Shown here: positions 13,192-17,083 of the stretch, piece by piece
Numbering within the stretch: position 1 is the stretch's first letter
Layout: every line of letters begins with the position of its first letter
Assembly: GCA_002352125.1 (NCBI GenBank)
Contig: DEHU01000246.1
Location: 1-17,083, forward strand
DNA length: 17,083 nt
Direction: 5' to 3'
From: Competibacteraceae bacterium UBA2792
Lineage (GTDB): Bacteria > Pseudomonadota > Gammaproteobacteria > Competibacterales > Competibacteraceae
The notes under the pieces: generated by a model
Told to the model about the DNA's origin: nothing
The model's database searches: none
Seen by the model: the letters and a program-made list of their open reading frames with translations, nothing else
Translations under genes and position numbers: made by a program

Positions 13192-14464
13192 ATGGCAAAC
13201 ACGAGGTTATCCATGCGTAAAATCGAAGAAGTGTTGCGGCTGCATCACGCCGGTTGCCGCTCCAACCGGGAGATCGCGCAGGCGGTGCGGGTTCCGCCCA
13301 CGACGGTTGCGGACTACCTGCGGCGGGCGCGGCAAGCGGGCCTGACTTGGCCGCTGGCGGACAGTCTGACCGAACGGGCGGTGGAGGCGGCGCTGTTTCC
13401 ACCGGCGGCGGCGTCTCGCGTCCAGCGGCCGGAGCCGGACTGGGCGGCGGCGCACCGCCAGTTGGGCCGGTCCGGCGTGACCTTGGAACTGCTGTGGCAG
13501 GAGTACCGGGAGCGGCATCCAGACGGCTACCAGTACAGCGCATTCTGCCTGCACTACCGGGCCTTCGCCCAAGCCTTGCCGGTCACCCTGCGCCAAAGCC
13601 ACGCGCCGGGCGAGCAGCTGTTCGTCGACTACAGCGGCCAAACCGTTCCCGTCATTGACGCGATCACGGGCGAAGAGCATCGAGCACAGATTTTCGTTGC
13701 CGTGCTCGGCGCGTCGAACTACTCCTTCGTGGAGGCGACCTGGAGCCAGGGGCTGGCCGACTGGCTCGGCTCGCACGTGCGCTGCCTGGAATTCCTGGGC
13801 GGCGTTCCCGAACTGCTGGTGCCGGACAACCTCAAAAGCGCGGTCAAGTCGCCCTCGCGTTACGAGCCGGACCTGAACCCTAGCTACGCCGAGCTGGCCG
13901 CGCACTACGGCGTGACGGTGCTGCCGGCCCGCGTTCGGAAACCCCGCGACAAGGCCAAGGTCGAGGCCGGCGTGCTCCTGGCCCAGCGCTGGATCCTGGC
14001 CCGGTTGCGCCACCGGCGCTTTTTCGGTCTCGACGAGGTCAACCGCGCCATCCGGCCGCTCCTGGCGGCGCTGAACCGCCGCCCCTTCAAGCGGCTGCCC
14101 GGCCGGCACACCACGGTCGCCGTCCATCTGGCGCCGGCTCACCAGGCGGTGGCCGGCTGGAACGCCCCGCGTTTTCTGGAGTGGGCCGCTCAGATCGGCC
14201 CCCACACCCAAACCACCATCGAGCGCGTCCTTCGGGCGCGCGCCCATCCCCAGCAGGGCTACCGCACCGCGCTGGGCATCCAAGGCCTACGGGAACGACC
14301 GGCTGGAAGCGGCCTGCCAGCGCGCCGCCCGGCTGCAGGTCATCTCCTACCGCAGCCTCGCTTCGATCCTCCAGCACGGTCTGGATCGCCAGACCACCGC
14401 GCCCGTCCGAGCCGCTTTGCCCCTCCAGCACGCCAACGTGCGCGGCCCTTCCTATTACTACTGA
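13192..14464 (+). pseudogene. istA: IS21-family transposase IstA, internally deleted and frameshifted
   Basis: The start at 13192 follows a GGAGGCAGGG site. The N-terminal helix-turn-helix (MRKIEEVLRLHHAGCRSNRE, IAQAVRVPPTTVADYL) and the DDE integrase core are present: D146 in LFVDYSGQ, D212 in LLVPDNLKSAV and E258 in KPRDKAKVEAG. Two lesions are visible. First, KRLPG at about residue 304 runs directly into RHTTVAVHLAPAHQ. Family members have roughly 65-70 residues of a beta-rich domain between these blocks, so an in-frame deletion near 14097-14106 is likely. Second, after LGI at residue 363 (nt 14280) the frame is lost. The expected KAYGNDRLEAACQRA...SYRSLASILQHGLD continues in another frame to the native TGA at 14462-14464. 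Full IstA proteins are about 500 aa. A chance frame runs to 14505. Confidence 0.88.
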
Positions 14465-14474
14465 GAAAACCTCC

Positions 14475-15230
14475 ATGCTCTATCATCCTACGTGCGAACG
14501 TTTAGCCCAACTCCGGTTGTTCGGCATGGTGCACGCCCTGACCAAACAGGTCAAAACCCCAGACCTCCAAGCCCTGACTTTTGAAGACCGGCTGGGATTG
14601 CTGGTCGACCGCGAGTTCGTCGAGCGGCAGAACCGGCAGCTTCACAACCGCCTGCGGCAGGCCCGCCTCAAGCAGGCCGCCGTGGCCGAGGACATCGACT
14701 ACCGTCACCCGCGCAACCTGGACCGCACCCTGGTGCGCCGGCTGCTCGCCGGCGATTGGGTCCGCGCCCGCCAGAACGTGCTCGTCACCGGCCCGACCGG
14801 CGTCGGAAAAACCTATTTGGCTTGCGCCTTGGCCAACGCCGCTTGCCGACAGGGCCACACCGCCCTGTATCAGCGCCTGCCGCGCTTGTTCGAGGAACTC
14901 GCCCTCGCCCGGGCCGATGGCCGCTACCTCAAACTGATCGCTACCCTCGCCAAGGTCGAGGTGCTCGTCCTCGACGACTGGGGGTTGGCTTTGCTCGACG
15001 ACGAGCGCCGGCGGGATGTGCTGGAAATCCTCAACGAGCGCTACCAAACGCGCTCGACCGTGGTCGCCAGCCAGTTGCCGGTGGCCCACTGGCACGAGAC
15101 CCTCGGCCATCCCACCTTGGCCGACGCCATCCTCGACCGCCTGGTCCACCACGCCCATCCGCTCGCCCTGACCGGCGAGTCCTTGCGAAAACATCAGCCA
15201 ACCTTGACGGAGGTATCCACCCCAGAGTAA
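14475..15230 (+). CDS. istB: IS21-family AAA+ ATPase helper IstB
   Basis: The 251-aa protein is the ATPase that helps IstA select and act on target DNA. It opens with the IstB N-terminal helices (MLYHPTCERLAQLRLFGMVH), followed by the linker YRHPRNLDRTLVRRLLAGDW. Walker A GPTGVGKTYLA follows at about 106-116, Walker B VLVLDDWGLALL at about 161-172, then NERYQTRSTVVASQLPVAHW and a conserved tail ILDRLVHHAHPLALTGESLR. The ATG at 14475 is 10 nt after the native istA stop, the usual spacing in this family. Length and motifs are complete, so it appears functional although its istA partner is broken. It could in principle act in trans with another IS21 copy. Confidence 0.93.
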   Translation: MLYHPTCERLAQLRLFGMVHALTKQVKTPDLQALTFEDRLGLLVDREFVERQNRQLHNRLRQARLKQAAVAEDIDYRHPRNLDRTLVRRLLAGDWVRARQNVLVTGPTGVGKTYLACALANAACRQGHTALYQRLPRLFEELALARADGRYLKLIATLAKVEVLVLDDWGLALLDDERRRDVLEILNERYQTRSTVVASQLPVAHWHETLGHPTLADAILDRLVHHAHPLALTGESLRKHQPTLTEVSTPE

Positions 15231-15265
15231 ACAATTCCAACCCCGCGCGTCGCGTCGCTCCGACC

Positions 15266-15306
15266 GTCCACTTTGCCGTGGAACAGCCGTCCACTTTGCG
15301 TGGAAT
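15266..15306 (-). repeat. Two inverted copies of the 19-bp repeat (IS21 right end)
   Basis: GTCCACTTTGCCGTGGAAC at 15266-15284 and GTCCACTTTGCGTGGAAT at 15289-15306 are inverted, diverged versions of the left-end unit. The second lacks one C. Their starts are 23 bp apart, the same period as on the left. Confidence 0.8.
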
Positions 15307-15312
15307 ACGCAC

Positions 15313-15468
15313 CGAGACCAATGCGAGGCCGCCGGCGCGGCGTTCACTTTCAAACAATGGGGCGCATGGGGGCCAGACGGCGTGCGCCGCGACAAGAAGG
15401 CCAACGGCCGGCTGCTGGCGGGGCGGTCGTGGGATGCGAGGCCCGAGATTACGGGGGCGTTGCTGTAG
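15313..15468 (+). pseudogene. C-terminal fragment of a phage Gp37/Gp68 (DUF5131) family protein
   Basis: The frame begins at the IS21 right end and stops at 15466-15468, giving 51 residues. RDQCEAAGAAFTFKQWGAWG, PDGVRRDKKANGRLLAGRSW and DARPEI match the conserved C-terminus of the Gp37/Gp68 (DUF5131) family, which has RDQCxxAGVPFFFKQWGxW...KKxNGRxLDGRxW. The proteins are found in phages and mobile islands and are of uncertain biochemical function. Roughly the first 80 percent of the gene is missing. The DNA to the left of the IS21 element does not contain it, so this is not a simple insertion. It supports a phage or island origin for this part of the window. Confidence 0.75.
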
Positions 15469-15629
15469 TTGGACGCCGCGACGGTCGGTTTCAAGCCGTT
15501 TGGGCCGGATCGGGTCCGCGAATCCAGTCCTCGATGCCAGTTCGGGAATCTGCGGGGCACTGGTCGGGCCAGCGAGAGCAAAGCGTCGCGAGCCGCGAGC
15601 CCGATGGCGCGAATCGCCGGAGGATCGAG

Positions 15630-16010
15630 TCATATCGCCGGGCCATCGCCAACGCGGTCGGGGAACGATACCTCCAGCACGACGCACCCCGCATCCGTTC
15701 TGAACGGCCCGTGCAATTCGCCGGGCGGCCGGCTGGCGTAATGCCCGGCTTCCAGCCACAGGTCGAACGCCCGATCGTACAGACGGCCGCTGACGATGAA
15801 TACCTCCTCGGGGTAGGGATGTGTTTTTCCGCCGAACGGCGCGGTGTCGGCGCCCGGAAGGAACCGGGTCAGCCGGGTGTACTCGCCGGTGATGGGGTCG
15901 ATGCTGAGGGTCAGTTCCTCGGCCATGCCTTCCAGCCCCGGGACGGGCGTCCACCGCTTTCGGTTTTCCGAATCCAGCGGATTCCAGTAGATCGCGGTCG
16001 ATTTCGCCAT
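15630..16010 (-). CDS. ChrR-like cupin-domain protein
   Basis: The 126-aa protein starts at ATG 16010 behind GGAGGGG. It is a single-domain cupin. After an N-terminal stretch (IYWNPLDSENRKRWTPVPGL) come cupin motif 1 around GKTHPYPEEVFIVSGRLYD (H64, E68/E69) and motif 2 around AGHYASRPPGELHGPF (H90, H100), a likely metal site. The pattern HxxxxEEVxVLxGxxxD...YxxxPPGxxHGP resembles the cupin domain of ChrR-type anti-sigma factors, but there is no N-terminal sigma-binding zinc domain. A stand-alone sensor or enzyme is therefore more likely. It follows the secreted 171-aa protein gene by 24 nt on the same strand and is probably co-transcribed with it. The substrate is unknown. Confidence 0.85.
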   Translation of the reverse strand: MAKSTAIYWNPLDSENRKRWTPVPGLEGMAEELTLSIDPITGEYTRLTRFLPGADTAPFGGKTHPYPEEVFIVSGRLYDRAFDLWLEAGHYASRPPGELHGPFRTDAGCVVLEVSFPDRVGDGPAI

Positions 16011-16034
16011 GTGCCCCTCCAGTGCGGCAATCGA

Positions 16035-16550
16035 TCATTCGAACTCGGTGACTTTCTCGAAATAAACCCAATTCGCTTGCACGGCCTCGGGCGGTCCTAG
16101 CTTGTGCCAGCGAGTCAGAACGGATGGCTTTTTGTTGCCGGAAAAGTTCGCCACCAGTTTCAGCATCGGATCGCCGCGCCGGTAGCCCGCGCAAGAAGCG
16201 CTGTGCCCCTCGAAGCACGCTTCGTAGCTCAGCAGCAGCTCGTTCCCTTTCCGGGATCCATAGAACAGCATCTCGAACTCGGGCGTTTCGGCGCCTCCTT
16301 CGAAGCCGCGATACTTGGCGTAGACGCCGTCGCCGTCCTCGATGTCGATCTCCAGCTGATGGACGGTCGCATGGGAGCGCGTGCCCGAAGCGTTCATGCC
16401 GCTATCCACGAATTGGTACCGGCCCACCCAGAACGCGGGGTCGGCGGATCGCGGCCCCCCGTTCGTCCGCGCGCCTTGCACCTCGGCCGACAGGGCGGGT
16501 AAAACGGCGAGCGCGACCAGCGCGAAAGCCTTGCCGATCAATTTGTTCAT
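16035..16550 (-). CDS. Secreted 171-aa protein, possibly DUF5991 family
   Basis: ATG 16550 has GGAGA 7 nt upstream and begins a signal peptide (MNKLIGKAFALVALAVLPAL, SAEVQG). Starts further upstream would add about 100 Arg-rich residues without a ribosome binding site. The mature protein opens with FWVGRYQFVDSGMNASGTRS, continues with strand-rich segments (ATVHQLEIDIEDGDGVYAKY, FEMLFYGSRKGNELLLSYEA) and ends with SVLTRWHKLGPP and WVYFEKVTEFE. Two cysteines (C112, C120) bracket the short loop FEGHSAS and may form a disulfide. The W-G-Y-F/V-SG opening and the LTRW near the end resemble DUF5991 proteins, which are exported beta-barrel-like proteins of unknown role. That assignment is tentative. 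The gene is upstream of the cupin gene in the same orientation. Confidence 0.75.
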   Translation of the reverse strand: MNKLIGKAFALVALAVLPALSAEVQGARTNGGPRSADPAFWVGRYQFVDSGMNASGTRSHATVHQLEIDIEDGDGVYAKYRGFEGGAETPEFEMLFYGSRKGNELLLSYEACFEGHSASCAGYRRGDPMLKLVANFSGNKKPSVLTRWHKLGPPEAVQANWVYFEKVTEFE

Positions 16551-17083
16551 GCATCGATCTCCAGCATCAAAAGCCACATGCACTGATTGGGCGGGTCGCC
16601 CGCCGTCGACTTTGGCGGGCAAAATCCCCTGCCGCCGCAGGCGGCCCCTCTTGGCCGAGGGGGCGAGGGGGGATTTCCGCTCGCGAGCCCGCCACGGCTT
16701 GTCAGCAAACGCTTTGCCAACATTCCGATAACGCGCCCAGCTCCACGCAAGGCCTTGTCGTTGCTCGATGATCGATTCGCTTCGCGGCAATGATGGCCGC
16801 CCGGCGATCCGTCGGCGGAGACGGGGTTTCCCGACATGTTGGGAAAATCCCAACGCCCCGCGAAAACAGCGCCCGCGACGGGCCAGATCGGTCGATCCCG
16901 GCCCTGTCGGAAGCCCGGGAGAACGGCCTGCGCCGGCCCCGCTCGCGCGCCCCGCCGCCGTGGATCGCGGCGAGCGGCATCGAGGTTGCCGCTCGCGCTC
17001 GACCCGAGAGACGCGGTCGGCGGCCGCATCGCGCGGCGCTTCGGGCGTTCCGCGCGAAACGGGGGCATCTCAGAAAACGGAAA
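16551..17083. other. 533-bp terminal stretch without a recognisable gene
   Basis: Several frames are open on both strands but are Arg/Pro-rich, lack ribosome binding sites and show no domain. The stretch contains the palindromic repeat at 16621-16677 and a 7-bp hairpin GTTGGGA-AAA-TCCCAAC (16838-16854) that could terminate transcription or be part of a promoter-distal repeat. The promoter for the 16550 gene should lie here, but I could not identify it. Confidence 0.5.
16621..16677. repeat. REP/MITE-like palindromic repeat (AAATCCCC ... GGGGATTT)
   Basis: The outer ends AAATCCCC (16622-16629) and GGGGATTT (16669-16676) are inverted. Inside are two further hairpins: GCCGCC-GCA-GGCGGC (16631-16645) and CCCCTC-TTGGCC-GAGGGG (16645-16662). 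Elements with AAATCCCC ends and a C/G-rich core are common dispersed intergenic repeats in bacteria. Only one copy is in this window. Confidence 0.6.

Larger units (their letters stand above)
13034..15311 (+). mobile_element. IS21-family insertion sequence, about 2278 bp, with decayed istA
   Basis: The element carries istA and istB on the plus strand. The inverted ends TGCGTATTCCACG (13034-13046) and CGTGGAATACGCA (15299-15311) are exact complements. Inside them are the multiple terminal repeats typical of IS21: four direct copies of a 19-bp unit at 13039, 13062, 13085 and 13108 on the left, and two inverted copies at 15266 and 15289 on the right, all with a 23-bp period. No target duplication is visible in the flanks (CTTTTTG left, CCGAGACC right). 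The right neighbour is the C-terminal half of a DUF5131 gene whose N-terminal half is not on the left. The present ends therefore reflect a rearrangement after insertion. Confidence 0.85.

Noticed and set aside
13207..14283. Long minus-strand open frame (about 358 codons) across istA
   Set aside because: It is antisense to a clear IstA sequence, is Arg/Gly-rich and shows no domain. Such frames are expected opposite GC-rich genes.
14502..16218. Two long minus-strand frames across istB, the DUF5131 tail and the cupin gene
   Set aside because: They are shadows of istB and of the cupin and secreted-protein genes in other frames; composition is Arg/Pro/Gly-rich.
16547..17068. Minus-strand frame of 173 codons at the right edge
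   Set aside because: It is Arg/Pro-rich, crosses the palindromic repeat and has no ribosome binding site or recognised domain.

Overview
The window looks like a high-GC gammaproteobacterial chromosome or large-replicon segment. The evidence is proteobacterial-style gene families (YcbK/DUF882, DinB, GNAT, ChrR-like cupin, IS3, IS21), GGAGG-type ribosome binding sites and GC-rich codon use. A large secreted glucoamylase and the many broken mobile-element genes would fit an environmental lineage such as a Chromatiales, Methylococcales or glycogen-accumulating relative, but I cannot assign a genus. No tRNA, rRNA, CRISPR array or replication initiator was seen.

Layout. 1-177 is the tail of an unrecognised gene. 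636-1146 is a Tat-exported YcbK-like M15 peptidase with one frameshift in a C run. 1241-3491 is a plasmid-type partition cassette on the minus strand: parA then parB with an 11-nt overlap, a terminator and a 16-bp palindrome behind parB, and two direct-repeated 18-bp palindromes in front of parA. This block is visibly less GC-rich than its surroundings. 3500-4290 holds remnants: the N-terminus of an HNH-type protein, an opposing ribbon-helix-helix-like fragment, and a 58-codon ORF. 4336-5263 is another AT-richer island: a promoter candidate, a GEMM-I type (c-di-GMP-I class) riboswitch, an intrinsic terminator that competes with an antiterminator pairing, then a small secreted protein of unknown function. 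That protein appears cut off where the composition turns GC-rich.

5348-7450 is a compact run of plus-strand genes: GNAT acetyltransferase, DinB-like protein (ATGA overlap), second GNAT acetyltransferase, unknown 109-aa protein. 7478-7660 is the Excalibur-domain end of a minus-strand gene, cut off by an IS3-family element (7661-8931) with 30-bp inverted repeats and a decayed orfB. A 5'-truncated small conserved-looking gene follows to 9329. About 0.9 kb without a recognisable gene precedes a complete secreted GH15 glucoamylase with a C-terminal CBM20 starch-binding domain (10265-12811).

13034-15311 is an IS21-family element flanked by 23-bp-periodic terminal repeats, with a deleted and frameshifted istA and an intact istB. 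It abuts the 3' end of a phage-associated Gp37/Gp68 (DUF5131) gene. The window ends with a minus-strand pair, a secreted 171-aa protein (possible DUF5991) followed by a ChrR-like cupin, and a roughly 0.5-kb gene-free tail carrying a REP/MITE-like palindromic repeat.

Overall this is an accessory, recombination-worn region. Partition genes, phage-type fragments and IS elements sit among a few intact metabolic or signalling genes. The best candidate for new biology is the riboswitch-controlled secreted protein at 4336-5263. The second is the partition cassette with its unusual palindromic sites.
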